Positions 38,614 to 47,900 of a stretch of DNA of 64,000 bases are shown here, piece after piece. Origin of the DNA: Paraburkholderia rhynchosiae (GTDB taxonomy: Bacteria; Pseudomonadota; Gammaproteobacteria; Burkholderiales; Burkholderiaceae); NCBI RefSeq assembly GCF_002879865.1, contig NZ_PNXY01000006.1, positions 292,198 to 356,197 of the forward strand, read 5' to 3'. How positions within the stretch are numbered: the first letter of the stretch is position 1; the number at the start of each line of letters is the position of its first letter. The notes under the pieces were generated by a model, which was not told the origin of the DNA, did no database searches, and saw only the letters and a program-made list of their open reading frames with translations. The position numbers and the translations under genes are program-made.

Positions 38614-38757
38614 GTTTGTTCCGCACATCTTTGCGTGCGCTCCACGAGCAAGTGCTGTAGCCACGCCTCCTTCGCGCCGCCGCCCACAAACACCGCGTTA
38701 ACCTACAAAAGCGCCCGCCGCCGCCTCCGCACAAAAACTTCCCATGCCCCGTAGATA

Positions 38758-38797
38758 TTGCGAACTGTTATCGTTCGTGTAATGATACTGATTCTCA
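38758..38797 (+). promoter_or_regulatory. Fur box and promoter of the siderophore receptor
   Basis: TGATACTGATTCTCA (38783-38797) matches the 7-1-7 Fur core TGATAAT-N-ATTATCA at 12 of 14 positions. It overlaps a possible -10 (TAATGA, 38780-38785), with a possible -35 TTGCGA at 38758-38763 and a 16-bp spacer. Its position about 120 bp upstream of a TonB-dependent siderophore receptor supports iron-Fur repression. The rest of the 38614-38915 gap has no gene. Confidence 0.7.
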
Positions 38798-38915
38798 TTT
38801 GAGAACAAGACGATGGGTCCATCACGCCTCGCGCAGACAGTCCGCTGTGTCGGTGCTGCGACGGCGCTGGCGTCCGTCGAATCAGAAAAAATAGCGACAA
38901 CGACAGGGTATCGAG

Positions 38916-41153
38916 ATGTTCCGAAACACGCCACTCGCGGCGGCCGTTCTGGTCGCGTTCGCGACGCCGCTCTACGCTCAAACGACCGCAACGCCCGCAA
39001 CGCCCGAAACCGCTAGCCAGCCAGCGTCATCGACACCCGTCGCCGGCCAATCGACTTCCAGCCAGCCGGCCGACAGCGCGACTCTGCCCACAGTCAAAGT
39101 GACGAGCCAAAACAACACGACTGCGGATTTCGCGCCTGACGTGTCGAGCGTGGGCGCTAAAGTGCCGACCGCGCTGCGCGACATTCCGCAAGCCGCCGTG
39201 GTGGTGCCCAAGGCCGTGCTGCAATCGCAGGCTGTGAGTTCCTTCACAGACGCGCTGCGCAACGTGCCGGGCATCACGATCGGCGCAGCGGAAGGCGGTC
39301 AGATCGGCAACAACATCAACTTGCGCGGGTTTTCGGCGCGTACCGATATCTACCTGGACGGTTTCCGCGATCGCGGCCAGTACTATCGCGACACGTTCAA
39401 CCTCGAATCGATCGATGTGCTGTACGGTCCGTCGTCGCTGTACTTCGGACGAGGCTCGACCGGCGGCGTGATCAATCAGGTCAGCAAGCAGCCCACGCTT
39501 AAGCCCCGCGCCGATGTCTCGGTGCAGGCCGGCACGCACGACCGCTACCGCACGACCGTCGACATCAACACACCGCTCACATCGACGTCCGCGTTTCGCA
39601 TCAACGCGTTTGGCCAAAGCTTGGGTTCGTCGCGCGACGTGATGAAGAGCAAGCATTACGGCGTCGCGCCAGAAGTGAAATTCGGCATCGGCACGCCGAC
39701 GGAAATCACGCTGTCCGCGCTGATCCAGCACAACCGCGATCAGCCCGACTACGGCGTTCCGGCGCTCAACGGCCATCCGGCACCCGTCAATCGCGGCACG
39801 TTCTACGGCTTCACCGACGACCGCACGATCCAGGACGTGCAGACGCTCAGCGCCCGCATCGAGCACCGCTTCAACGACAATCTGAAGCTGCGCAACCAGA
39901 CCCAGTTCAGCCACTACAGCACGGAAGCGCGCGCGACGAATGCGGCGTCGGTGTTGACAGGTCCGTTGCCAACATCGGCGGCGCTGACGAACGGCAACTA
40001 CACGACGATCGACCCGTCGCGACTGTTCGTGAAGCTGCAGGGCAAGGACCGCAACATCAACGACCATTCGGTCTACAACTCGACGGACATTCAGGCGAAG
40101 TTCAACACCGGGCTCATCAAGCATGAAGTCGTTGCGGGCGTCGATCTGAGCCACGAAACGTACAGCAACCAGAGTTTCGCGACGACTACGCTGGGCCTGC
40201 CATCGAACACGATTGCGATCGTGCCGCTCGTCGATCCGTCTTATACGACGCGTCCGTCGAATGCGAAAACCGTCGCGACCAATCTCGCGGAGTCGAGCGC
40301 GAACGGCGTCGGCGTCTATGCGAATGACACTGTTTCGATCGGCGAACATTGGAAGGTCGTGGGCGGCGTTCGTTGGGATCGCTATGAAGCGTCGATTCAT
40401 AACTCGATCAACTTGCCGTCGTATGCCACGCAGACGAACTACTTCACGAGCGTGCGCGGTGGCGTGATCTGGCAGCCGACCGACTGGCAGTCCTACTACG
40501 TGTCGTACGGCACGTCGTTTAACCCGTCGCTCGAAGCGCTCACGCTTACGAACAGACAGCAGAATCTGCCGCCCGAGCACAACAAGTCGTATGAAGTAGG
40601 CGCGAAGTGGGATCTGCTCGGAGGCGGTCTCTCGGTCACGCAATCGCTCTTCAATATCGAGAAGACGAACGCGCGCACGCTGAACGCGGACGGCAGCTAC
40701 ACGCTCGATGGTGACATCCGTGTGCGTGGCTACCAGCTCGGCCTCGCCGGCCACATCACGGACAAGTGGCAAGTGTTCGGCGGCTACACGTACATGGACG
40801 CCACGATTCTCAAGGCGCTCGACGGCACGGCCGGCAAGACGCCTGCGAACACGCCGCGCAACATGCTGACGCTGTGGACCACCTACGCATTCACGCCGCA
40901 TTGGGAAATCGGCGGCGGTCCGATTTATACGTCGTCGCGCTACGCGGCAAACAACAACTTCGTGCAGGTCGGCGGCTACACGCGCTGGGATGCAATGGCC
41001 GCGTATCACGCGAAAAAGTACGACGTGCAGTTCAACGTGCTGAACATCACGGACAAGAACTACTACGACGCACTGATTCCATCGGACGGCGGACGCGCGG
41101 TGCCGGGCAACGGCCGTACGTTCCTCGCGACGTTAAACTATCGGTTCTTCTGA
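38916..41153 (+). CDS. TonB-dependent catecholate-type siderophore receptor
   Basis: 745-residue outer-membrane iron-siderophore receptor of the Fiu/PiuA type. Signal peptide to about residue 21 (FATPLYAQ). A Ser/Thr/Pro-rich stretch precedes the plug domain (about residues 80-190), with DIPQAAVVVPKAVLQSQ, LRNVPGITIGAAEGG, NLRGFSARTDIYLDG and the LYGPSSLYFGRGSTGGVIN signature. The beta-barrel ends in Phe (LATLNYRFF) as required for outer-membrane insertion. A Fur box lies upstream and the PiuC hydroxylase 101 bp downstream, the classic fiu-ybiX arrangement. Siderophore specificity not assigned. Confidence 0.94.
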   Translation: MFRNTPLAAAVLVAFATPLYAQTTATPATPETASQPASSTPVAGQSTSSQPADSATLPTVKVTSQNNTTADFAPDVSSVGAKVPTALRDIPQAAVVVPKAVLQSQAVSSFTDALRNVPGITIGAAEGGQIGNNINLRGFSARTDIYLDGFRDRGQYYRDTFNLESIDVLYGPSSLYFGRGSTGGVINQVSKQPTLKPRADVSVQAGTHDRYRTTVDINTPLTSTSAFRINAFGQSLGSSRDVMKSKHYGVAPEVKFGIGTPTEITLSALIQHNRDQPDYGVPALNGHPAPVNRGTFYGFTDDRTIQDVQTLSARIEHRFNDNLKLRNQTQFSHYSTEARATNAASVLTGPLPTSAALTNGNYTTIDPSRLFVKLQGKDRNINDHSVYNSTDIQAKFNTGLIKHEVVAGVDLSHETYSNQSFATTTLGLPSNTIAIVPLVDPSYTTRPSNAKTVATNLAESSANGVGVYANDTVSIGEHWKVVGGVRWDRYEASIHNSINLPSYATQTNYFTSVRGGVIWQPTDWQSYYVSYGTSFNPSLEALTLTNRQQNLPPEHNKSYEVGAKWDLLGGGLSVTQSLFNIEKTNARTLNADGSYTLDGDIRVRGYQLGLAGHITDKWQVFGGYTYMDATILKALDGTAGKTPANTPRNMLTLWTTYAFTPHWEIGGGPIYTSSRYAANNNFVQVGGYTRWDAMAAYHAKKYDVQFNVLNITDKNYYDALIPSDGGRAVPGNGRTFLATLNYRFF

Positions 41154-41254
41154 GCGCCAGAACCGGCGACCCATGTCACGCACGCCACGCGCTTTGCTGC
41201 TGACCGCTCTCTCACGCAGCGGCAAAGCGCACGGTCTCGCAGGAAAGCCTAACG

Positions 41255-41941
41255 ATGATTGTCTCGATCCCGGACGTATTCAGTCCCGCCGACGCCGCCG
41301 CGATGCGCGCGCATCTCGAAGCGTCGACGGATGCGTGGGTGGATGGCCGCGCGACGGCCGGCTATCAGGGCGCGCCCGTCAAGCGCAACCAGCAGATCGC
41401 GGAAGGCTCGCCGATCGCGCTGGAATTGGGCGACCGGATCATCGCGGCGCTCGAGCGGCATCCGCTTTTCATCAGCGCCGTACTGCCGAACAAGGTGTAT
41501 CCGCCGCTCTTTAACCGCTATGAAGGCGGCATGCATTTCGGCAGTCATGTCGACGGCGCGATTCGCCTCGTGCCCGGCAGCAGCGCGCGCGTGCGTACCG
41601 ACGTGTCGGTCACACTGTTCCTCACGCCGCCCGACGAATACGACGGCGGCGAACTGCTGATCGAAGATACCTTCGGCGTGCAGGAAGTGAAGCTGCCCGC
41701 CGGCCATGCAATCGTCTATCCCGGCACGAGCCTGCACCAGGTGCGACCGGTAACGCGCGGCACACGCGTGTCGAGCTTCTTCTGGGCACAGAGCCTCGTG
41801 CGCGACGATACGCAGCGTGCGATGCTGTTCGATATCGACGGCGCGATCCAGCGTCTGAACGCGTCGAACGCGGACGACGCCGCGCGCCGCACGCTCGTCG
41901 GCTGTTATCACAACCTGCTGCGCATGTGGAGCGATACGTAA
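41255..41941 (+). CDS. piuC: Fe(II)/2-oxoglutarate PKHD-type hydroxylase PiuC/YbiX
   Basis: 228-residue dioxygenase found next to Fiu/PiuA receptors. The iron facial triad is visible: His98 and Asp100 in HFGSHVDGAIRL, and His161 in GTSLHQVRPVTRGTR, with the 2-oxoglutarate Arg just after. N-terminal MIVSIPDVFSPADAAAMRAHL and AGYQGAPVKRNQQIAEGS are typical. Length matches the family (about 226). Its substrate is unproven; it likely modifies an imported siderophore or related protein. Probably co-transcribed with the receptor. Confidence 0.94.
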   Translation: MIVSIPDVFSPADAAAMRAHLEASTDAWVDGRATAGYQGAPVKRNQQIAEGSPIALELGDRIIAALERHPLFISAVLPNKVYPPLFNRYEGGMHFGSHVDGAIRLVPGSSARVRTDVSVTLFLTPPDEYDGGELLIEDTFGVQEVKLPAGHAIVYPGTSLHQVRPVTRGTRVSSFFWAQSLVRDDTQRAMLFDIDGAIQRLNASNADDAARRTLVGCYHNLLRMWSDT

Positions 41942-42233
41942 ATTTGCACTAAACGGCGGATTTACCCTGCAAGCTGGCTAGAGCGATGCGCATTTTTGTC
42001 CTAGGCTTTAAGCGCGACGCGTAGCGCATCGGTGTTTTTTCCCGCATCACAGCAATCTGGCGAGAACTTCTGGATTCGCTGCGTCCGCATGGTCCTCCCG
42101 CGCAAATACAGTCCAGGCGGCTGGAGGCTGATCGTGAGTCAAGCAATCGCCTGATCAAAACATTCAGGCAGCCCGGGGACCGCCTCTTCGACAAGCGGCG
42201 CCAGTGCCCGGCGCACTCTCATGGAGGATGACG

Positions 42234-42887
42234 ATGTCGATTCGACTTGGAGAAGAAGCTCCAGATTTCACTGCTGAAACCACCGAAGGCACGATCCGTT
42301 TCCACGAATGGATCGGCGACCATTGGGTGATTCTGTTTTCGCATCCGAAGGACTTCACGCCCGTATGCACCACTGAGCTCGGATACATGGCCGGCCTCAA
42401 GCCGGAATTCGACAAGCGCAATACGAAAATTATCGGCCTGAGCATCGACCCGGTCAGCGATCACCAGAACTGGGTGAAGGATATCGAAGAGACGCAGGGC
42501 CACGCGGTCAACTATCCGCTCATCGGCGATGCGGACCTGACTGTCGCCAAGCTCTTTGACATGATTCACCCGAACGCGGGCGGCGGCACGCGCACCGCGG
42601 CGGACAACGCTACCGTGCGCTCGGTGTTCATCATCGGGCCGGACAAGAAGGTCAAAGCCATGCTGGTGTACCCGATGAGCGCGGGACGCAATTTCGACGA
42701 AGTGCTGCGCCTGCTCGATGCACTCCAGCTCAACGCGAAGCATACGGTGGCAACACCTGTGAACTGGAAGCCGGGTGAGGATGTCATCATTCCGACATCC
42801 GTTTCGAACGATGACGCAATGAAAAAGTATCCGGAAGGGTTCAAGACCGTGAAGCCTTATCTGCGGTACGTGACACAGCCGCAGTGA
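42234..42887 (+). CDS. 1-Cys peroxiredoxin (Prx6 type)
   Basis: 217-residue thiol peroxidase. ATG 42234 (MSIRLGEEAPDFTAETTEG) has GGAGG 7 bp upstream. The peroxidatic Cys45 lies in HPKDFTPVCTTELG, with catalytic Thr and the Arg in NATVRSVFIIGPD; no resolving Cys is present, so it belongs to the 1-Cys group. The C-terminal Prx6 extension (VATPVNWKPGEDVIIP to VKPYLRYV) is complete. It lies next to a persulfide dioxygenase, suggesting a redox/sulfur-stress context. The 292 bp upstream (41942-42233) has no gene I can support. Confidence 0.95.
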   Translation: MSIRLGEEAPDFTAETTEGTIRFHEWIGDHWVILFSHPKDFTPVCTTELGYMAGLKPEFDKRNTKIIGLSIDPVSDHQNWVKDIEETQGHAVNYPLIGDADLTVAKLFDMIHPNAGGGTRTAADNATVRSVFIIGPDKKVKAMLVYPMSAGRNFDEVLRLLDALQLNAKHTVATPVNWKPGEDVIIPTSVSNDDAMKKYPEGFKTVKPYLRYVTQPQ

Positions 42888-42908
42888 AAATTGCGCTGCA
42901 GTGAAGAA

Positions 42909-42972
42909 GACGCCGGGCAGTTCCCAGCCCGGCGTCAGAAGCGAAACCGGGCGCATTCATGCGCCCGGTTTC
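42909..42972 (+). terminator. Tandem terminators after the peroxiredoxin gene
   Basis: Two strong stems. GACGCCGGGC (42909-42918) pairs with GCCCGGCGTC (42927-42936). GAAACCGGGCGCAT (42943-42956) pairs with ATGCGCCCGGTTTC (42959-42972) around TC, a 14-bp perfect stem followed by TATT. Together they should isolate the peroxiredoxin transcript from the next gene. Confidence 0.75.
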
Positions 42973-43043
42973 TATTGACTCGCGTCGGCCAATCGCTTGC
43001 GTGCAGAAGGGTTTATCGCCCATGCAAGCCACGGAGCAAAATC

Positions 43044-44117
43044 GTGTTGATCTTCCGGCAGCTATTCGACCAGCAATCGTCCACGTATACGTATCTTCTC
43101 GCCGATAGCACGACGCGAGAGGCGATCCTGATCGATCCGGTATTCGAGCAGGTACGCCGCGATACCGCGCTGATCCAGGAACTCGAACTGCGCCTGCTTT
43201 ATACGATCGACACGCACGTACACGCCGATCACGTGACGGGCGCGTGGATGCTCAAACGCCGCACAGGCAGTCAGATTGCGATATCGGCGGCAAGCGGCGC
43301 GGAAGGCGCGGACCGCTATCTGAACCGTGGCGAGCGCTGCGAATTCGGCGCACGTCACCTCGAAGTGCGCGCGACACCTGGCCACACAAATGGCTGCATC
43401 AGCCTCGCGCTCGACGACGGCACGATGATGTTCACCGGCGATTGCCTGCTGATCCGAGGCACGGGCCGGACCGATTTCCAGCACGGCGACGCGCGCGCGA
43501 TGTTCCGCGCAATCCACAGCGAAATTTTCACCCAGCCGGAGACCTGCCTGCTTTATCCCGCCCACGACTACCGCGGTTTGACGGTCACCAGTGTCGGCGA
43601 AGAGCGGCGCTTCAATCCGCGCTTGGGCGGTGAGCTGTGCGAAGACGATTTCGTCGGATACTTGACGAACCTGCGCCTGCCGCATCCGAAGCAGATCGAC
43701 ATCGCGGTGCCGGCGAACCTGAAGTGCGGTGTCGCCGCAACCGATCCGACGCAGACAGCCGAGCCCGATTGGGCGCCGCTGGTCTACACCTTTGCGGGCA
43801 TCTGGGAAATCAGCCCGCAATGGCTCGAGGACAATCTCCGCACGGTGCAGATCGTCGACGTCCGCGAGCCCGACGAGTTCGACGGACCGCTCGGACGCAT
43901 TCCCGCAGCCAGACTGATTTCGCTCGGCGATCTCGCCGGGCGCACCGCCGAACTCACGAAGGAGCGCCCGATCGTGACGGTGTGCCGCGCTGGCGGACGT
44001 TCGGCGCAAGCCACGGTGATACTGCGGCAATCAGGATTCAACGAAGTGGCCAATCTTGCGGGTGGCATGCTGCGTTGGCGCGCGGAAGGCCGCGTGGTCG
44101 AAAACGCCGGTATGTAG
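43044..44117 (+). CDS. Persulfide dioxygenase-rhodanese fusion (ETHE1-like)
   Basis: 357-residue two-domain sulfur enzyme. GTG 43044 has GGAG 8 bp upstream. The N-terminal metallo-beta-lactamase domain (1-235) has HVHADH at residues 58-63 and TPGHTNGC, FTGDCLLIRGTGRTDF, LLYPAHDY, all ETHE1-type iron ligands and surroundings; it oxidises glutathione persulfide to sulfite. The C-terminal rhodanese domain (about 265-357) has catalytic Cys314 in TVCRAGGRSAQ. Such fusions are known biochemically from Burkholderia phytofirmans (PRF). Likely detoxifies sulfide/persulfide. Confidence 0.93.
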   Translation: MLIFRQLFDQQSSTYTYLLADSTTREAILIDPVFEQVRRDTALIQELELRLLYTIDTHVHADHVTGAWMLKRRTGSQIAISAASGAEGADRYLNRGERCEFGARHLEVRATPGHTNGCISLALDDGTMMFTGDCLLIRGTGRTDFQHGDARAMFRAIHSEIFTQPETCLLYPAHDYRGLTVTSVGEERRFNPRLGGELCEDDFVGYLTNLRLPHPKQIDIAVPANLKCGVAATDPTQTAEPDWAPLVYTFAGIWEISPQWLEDNLRTVQIVDVREPDEFDGPLGRIPAARLISLGDLAGRTAELTKERPIVTVCRAGGRSAQATVILRQSGFNEVANLAGGMLRWRAEGRVVENAGM

Positions 44118-44210
44118 CCGTCACAAAGCAATTTCCTTCAATACATCCCGCCCCGCCGCCGATACGGTTGAGTCGCGCCAATCCCGCGCATTCACGTATC
44201 GAGGCACCCG

Positions 44211-44798
44211 ATGTCCGCTTTACTTTCCATGGCCGCGTTCGCGTTGACCTCGTCGATTTCGCCAGGGCCTGTCAATGTCGTCGCGCTAAGCGCCGGCGCG
44301 CAGCACGGATTCGCCGCGAGCATGCGTCATGTCAGCGGCGCGACCGTCGGTTTTACATTGCTGCTTCTGCTCATCGGCTTGGGTTTGCATGAATTGCTCG
44401 TGCATTTCCCTAACCTCATCGCCATCGTCAAATGGGCGGGCGTCGCGTTTCTGCTGTATATGGCCTACAAACTCGCTGTGGATGACGGCCAGCTCGGCGC
44501 CGACAAACCGTCTCGCGGTCCGTCGTTCGCTTATGGCGCGGCGATGCAATGGCTCAATCCCAAAGCGTGGCTCGCGTCGCTGGCCGGCATGGGCGCCTAT
44601 GCAGCCGAGGGCGACGGCAAACTGATCTGGCAATTCACCGTGATTTACTTCGTGATCTGTTATGTGTCGATCGCGAGCTGGGCTTATGCCGGCACATTCC
44701 TGCGCAAATACCTGCAGGCGCCAAAGCGCGTCAGGGTATTCAATCGGATCATGGCCGCGTTGCTTGCCGCGAGCGCGCTGTACCTGCTTGCGTCCTAA
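44211..44798 (+). CDS. LysE-family translocator
   Basis: 195-residue membrane exporter. N-terminal helix includes SISPGPVNVVALSAGAQHG, the LysE-superfamily signature, and NPKAWLASLAGMG is the second. About six hydrophobic segments. GAGG lies 6 bp before ATG 44211. It is convergent with an AraC regulator 40 bp away; many exporters of this class are controlled by an adjacent AraC-type gene, so a functional link is plausible but not shown. Confidence 0.87.
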   Translation: MSALLSMAAFALTSSISPGPVNVVALSAGAQHGFAASMRHVSGATVGFTLLLLLIGLGLHELLVHFPNLIAIVKWAGVAFLLYMAYKLAVDDGQLGADKPSRGPSFAYGAAMQWLNPKAWLASLAGMGAYAAEGDGKLIWQFTVIYFVICYVSIASWAYAGTFLRKYLQAPKRVRVFNRIMAALLAASALYLLAS

Positions 44799-44837
44799 CT
44801 CGCCACGCGGAAAACATCTGCAAACGCGGACGCAAAC

Positions 44838-45683
44838 TCAACTGCGATATTGGCCGGGCGTCGCTGCGACGAGCCGCTTGAAAGTGCGTTGCAAATGCGC
44901 CTGATCGGCGAAGCCTGCGTCGAGCGCGACGTCGGCGATCAGCCGGCCGCGTCTGAGTTGCGCGCGGCTGTACTGAATCCGGCGATTGATCAAATACGCG
45001 TGCGGCGTCATGCCGTAGCGCTGTTTGAATGCGCGAATCAAGTGGGATGCCGAAAGGCCGGCCGCGTTACATACGTCCTCGAGTTTCAACGAACGTGTGC
45101 AATTCTCCGCGATGAACTCGGCCGCCCGCGTGAGCTGGCGACTTGCGTGGTCGTGCGAGAGAGGTGCGGGGTTCAGACGCTGCTGCACTTCGGAGAAAAA
45201 CGTAATCGCCGCGCTTTGCTTGCGCAGCAGATCCGCGTGCGTGTCGACGAGAATCCGATGCAGCCGATCAAGGCCGCTGAACAGTGCCGCGTCTGTCGTC
45301 ATGGTCTGCGAGAACGCGCGGAACGCGTGGTTTTCGCTGAAGCCCAGTTCATGTTGCAGGCCAGTGAGCCATAGAACGTCCACATGAAGCATTCGATACG
45401 ACCAGCGCTCGTCGGCAACGGGATTGCACGCGTGGACATCGTCGGGATTCATCAGGACAATCGCGCCCGCGCCGGTCCATTCGCGCGCGTGACGATTCAC
45501 GTACAGGCTGCGTCCGGCGGTGACGGCGCCGATGGAAAACGTTTCGTGAGAGTGTTTCGCGTAGCAGGTCTCGCGGCCGTTCTCGATGGAGCGTGCCTCG
45601 ATGAACGGCAATGCTTCGCTACGCCAGAATCGCGGCTCGCAAGCGCGCTTCGCGTGAGTTGCCGCCTGTGTGATGCCGCTCAT
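44838..45683 (-). CDS. AraC-family transcriptional regulator (cupin sensor)
   Basis: 281-residue regulator. Start at 45683 (MSGITQAATHAKRACEPRFW) with GGAGG 7 bp upstream. The N-terminal AraC-type cupin (HSHETFSIGAVTAGRS, WTGAGAIVLMNPDDVHAC) senses a small ligand. The C-terminal pair of helix-turn-helix motifs: LKLEDVCNAAGLSASHLIRAFKQRYGMTPHAYL and IADVALDAGFADQAHLQRTFKRLVAATPGQYR. The sequence resembles regulators of amino-acid exporters of the LysE group. Ligand unknown. Confidence 0.9.
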   Translation of the reverse strand: MSGITQAATHAKRACEPRFWRSEALPFIEARSIENGRETCYAKHSHETFSIGAVTAGRSLYVNRHAREWTGAGAIVLMNPDDVHACNPVADERWSYRMLHVDVLWLTGLQHELGFSENHAFRAFSQTMTTDAALFSGLDRLHRILVDTHADLLRKQSAAITFFSEVQQRLNPAPLSHDHASRQLTRAAEFIAENCTRSLKLEDVCNAAGLSASHLIRAFKQRYGMTPHAYLINRRIQYSRAQLRRGRLIADVALDAGFADQAHLQRTFKRLVAATPGQYRS

Positions 45684-45824
45684 TCGCGCGCCCTCCGATT
45701 TTTCCGTGGACTTCGCCTGAGCCGCGAACATAGCGGCAACCCTGGCGAAGCCACTTATCGTAGCCGCCAAACCTTCGATCAACAAGCGGGCTCACGCTGC
45801 GCTAGAGCTGCGAGCCGCGCGTCA

Positions 45825-46619
45825 TCACTTCGCGGACACGTCGATATTGCCGAGATATTTAGCGGCGAGCGTCTTGACGGTGCCGTCGGCCTGCAGCTTC
45901 GCAATCGCCGCGTTCAACTGATCGCGCAGTGCCGTGTCGCCTTTGCGGATGCCGTACGCGATACCGCTGCCGAGAATCTTGTCGTCACGCACCGGCTGGC
46001 CGACGAAAGCGTAGTCCTTGCCGTTCGGCTTCGACAGAAAACCCGTTTGTCCCGCTGGCGCCAACACGAGCGTTGCGTCGAGACGGCCCGCGAGAAGATC
46101 GGCATACACCTGGTTCTGGTCCTGATACGGCACGACCGTCACGCCAGCCGGTTCCCAATGCGTCTTCGCAAACGTCTCCTGGATCGACGCCTGCAGCACG
46201 CCCACGCGTTTGCCCTTCAACGCCGCGGGCGTCGGCAGCAGACCGCTGTCGCGCTTTGCGATGAGTTGCGTCGGCACGCGATATACGACCGTCGTGAAAT
46301 CGATCGCCTGACGGCGCTGTTCGGTCGCGTTCATCGCCGAATTGATCGCGTCGAATTTGCGGCCCTGCAGCGCGGGAATCAAACCGTCGAACGACGTCTC
46401 GACCCATTTGCAGGTCAGATGCGCGGCAGCACAGACAGCATTGCCGACGTCGATGTCGAGACCTTGCAACTCGCCGTTCGGGCCCTTCGATTCGAACGGC
46501 GGATATTGCGCTTCGAGCCCGAAACGCAGCGTCGATGTATCGGCGGCGACAGCAGCAGACGATGCCGCCACCGCTGCGAATGCGCAGGCCAGCGCCAATA
46601 GAGGTTTGAGCAATTTCAT
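45825..46619 (-). CDS. Amino-acid ABC transporter substrate-binding protein (orphan)
   Basis: 264-residue periplasmic binding protein of family 3 (polar/basic amino acids). Signal peptide to about residue 26 (AAVAADTS). Signature LRFGLEAQYPPFESKGPNG followed by LQGLDIDVGNAVCAAAHLTC and FDAINSAMNATEQRRQAIDF. No permease or ATPase gene lies in the same operon; downstream is the AraC gene on the same strand and upstream an aminotransferase, so it must work with a transporter encoded elsewhere. Confidence 0.9.
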   Translation of the reverse strand: MKLLKPLLALACAFAAVAASSAAVAADTSTLRFGLEAQYPPFESKGPNGELQGLDIDVGNAVCAAAHLTCKWVETSFDGLIPALQGRKFDAINSAMNATEQRRQAIDFTTVVYRVPTQLIAKRDSGLLPTPAALKGKRVGVLQASIQETFAKTHWEPAGVTVVPYQDQNQVYADLLAGRLDATLVLAPAGQTGFLSKPNGKDYAFVGQPVRDDKILGSGIAYGIRKGDTALRDQLNAAIAKLQADGTVKTLAAKYLGNIDVSAK

Positions 46620-46745
46620 AGCAGCTCCCTTCCCTTCCGTTTCGTTGTAATGCCAATATGCAGCGTGCGATGCTTACCGGCGCGACGATCATACTGCGTT
46701 CAAAAATGCCGTCGGCGCATGGGCGCGCGGGCGGGCGTGCACTTT

Positions 46746-47900
46746 TCAGATTTCGCACAAACGGCGCGCGCCTTCGATCAGCGTCGCGTCATCCTTTGAG
46801 AAGCTTAGGCGAATCAGTCCCGAATCGGTGCCGTCGCTGTAAAACGCCGAGAGCGGAATTGTTGCGACGCGCGCATCGCGAATCAGGCGTAACACGAAGT
46901 CGCTGTCGCTTTCTTCGGAGAATCCGCGAAAGCGCGCGAGCATGAAGAAGCTGCCTTCGCTCGGCAACAACTCAAAGCGCGATTCGGAAAGCGCATGGGT
47001 GAGCAGATCGCGCTTGTGCTGATAGAACGCGGACAAGCCGAGGTAGCTTTCGCGATTGGCCAATGCATCGACGAACGCGTACTGCATTGGTGTATCGGCG
47101 GAAAACACCATGAACTGATGGACTTTGCGGATCTCGTTCATCAGGTTGGCGGGCGCGAGGCAGTAGCCGACGCGCCAACCCGTGACGTGATACGACTTGC
47201 CGAACGACGACACGATCACGCTGCGCTCCGCGAGTTCGCTGTGGCACGCCATGCTCTGATGTTTCGCGCCGTCGAACACCACGTGTTCGTAGACCTCGTC
47301 GGCGAGAATCACAATATCCGTATTACGCGTGATGACCTTCAACCGCGCGATGTCCGCCTCGCTGAACACGGTCGCGGTCGGATTGTGCGGCGTGTTGATG
47401 ATAATCATGCGAGTCTTGGGCGTGATCGCGGCGGCGACCTCGTCCCAGTTCACGCGAAAATCGCTCAACGACAGTTTGATTGCAACGGGCGTTGCGCCTT
47501 GCAGACGGACAATCGGTCCGTAGCTGTCAAACGATGGCTCGAAGTAGATCACTTCATCGCCCGGATGCACTAGCGCGCTGATCGTCGAATAAAGTCCCTC
47601 GCTCGCGCTGGCGATCACGGTCACTTCGCTCGTCGGGTCGTAGCGCACGCCGTACAACGTTTCTACCTTGTCGGCGAGTGCTTCACGCAGGGCTGCGATG
47701 CCGGCCATCGGCGCGTACTGATTATGGCCGGCGCGCATGGCTTGCGCGACGCCGTCGATCAGCTTGGCGTCCGGCGCGAAATTCGGCGCGCCTTGCGACA
47801 GGTTCAGTGCATCGTGTTGCGCGGCCAGTTGACCGATCACAGTGAAAATCGTCGTGCCTACATCAGGCAATTTCGAGCGGGCTTGCATGGCGCTCTGCAT
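46746..47900 (-). CDS. Class I/II PLP-dependent aminotransferase (methionine/kynurenine type)
   Basis: 384-residue fold-type I aminotransferase similar to YbdL/methionine and kynurenine-oxoglutarate transaminases. Start at 47900 with GGGAG 8 bp upstream. Substrate-specific N-terminus LPDVGTTIFTVIGQLAAQHDALNLSQGAPNF; PLP-binding Lys in SSFGKSYHVTGWRVGYC; conserved Asn/Asp/Tyr in INTPHNPTA and LADEVYEH; C-terminal Arg in GLIRLSFSK. The 340-bp gap to dbpA has no gene or clear terminator. Confidence 0.9.
   Translation of the reverse strand: MQSAMQARSKLPDVGTTIFTVIGQLAAQHDALNLSQGAPNFAPDAKLIDGVAQAMRAGHNQYAPMAGIAALREALADKVETLYGVRYDPTSEVTVIASASEGLYSTISALVHPGDEVIYFEPSFDSYGPIVRLQGATPVAIKLSLSDFRVNWDEVAAAITPKTRMIIINTPHNPTATVFSEADIARLKVITRNTDIVILADEVYEHVVFDGAKHQSMACHSELAERSVIVSSFGKSYHVTGWRVGYCLAPANLMNEIRKVHQFMVFSADTPMQYAFVDALANRESYLGLSAFYQHKRDLLTHALSESRFELLPSEGSFFMLARFRGFSEESDSDFVLRLIRDARVATIPLSAFYSDGTDSGLIRLSFSKDDATLIEGARRLCEI

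Noticed and set aside
39027..41009. 660-codon open frame antisense to the siderophore receptor
   Set aside because: Arg/His/Val-rich with no start signal; a high-GC antisense shadow of a clear gene. The same applies to similar long antisense frames opposite eutB, rodA, gatA and the NtrY-like kinase.
41942..42233. Gene remnant upstream of the peroxiredoxin
   Set aside because: Fragmented frames (plus and minus) show no recognisable domain and the only good ribosome site belongs to the peroxiredoxin.
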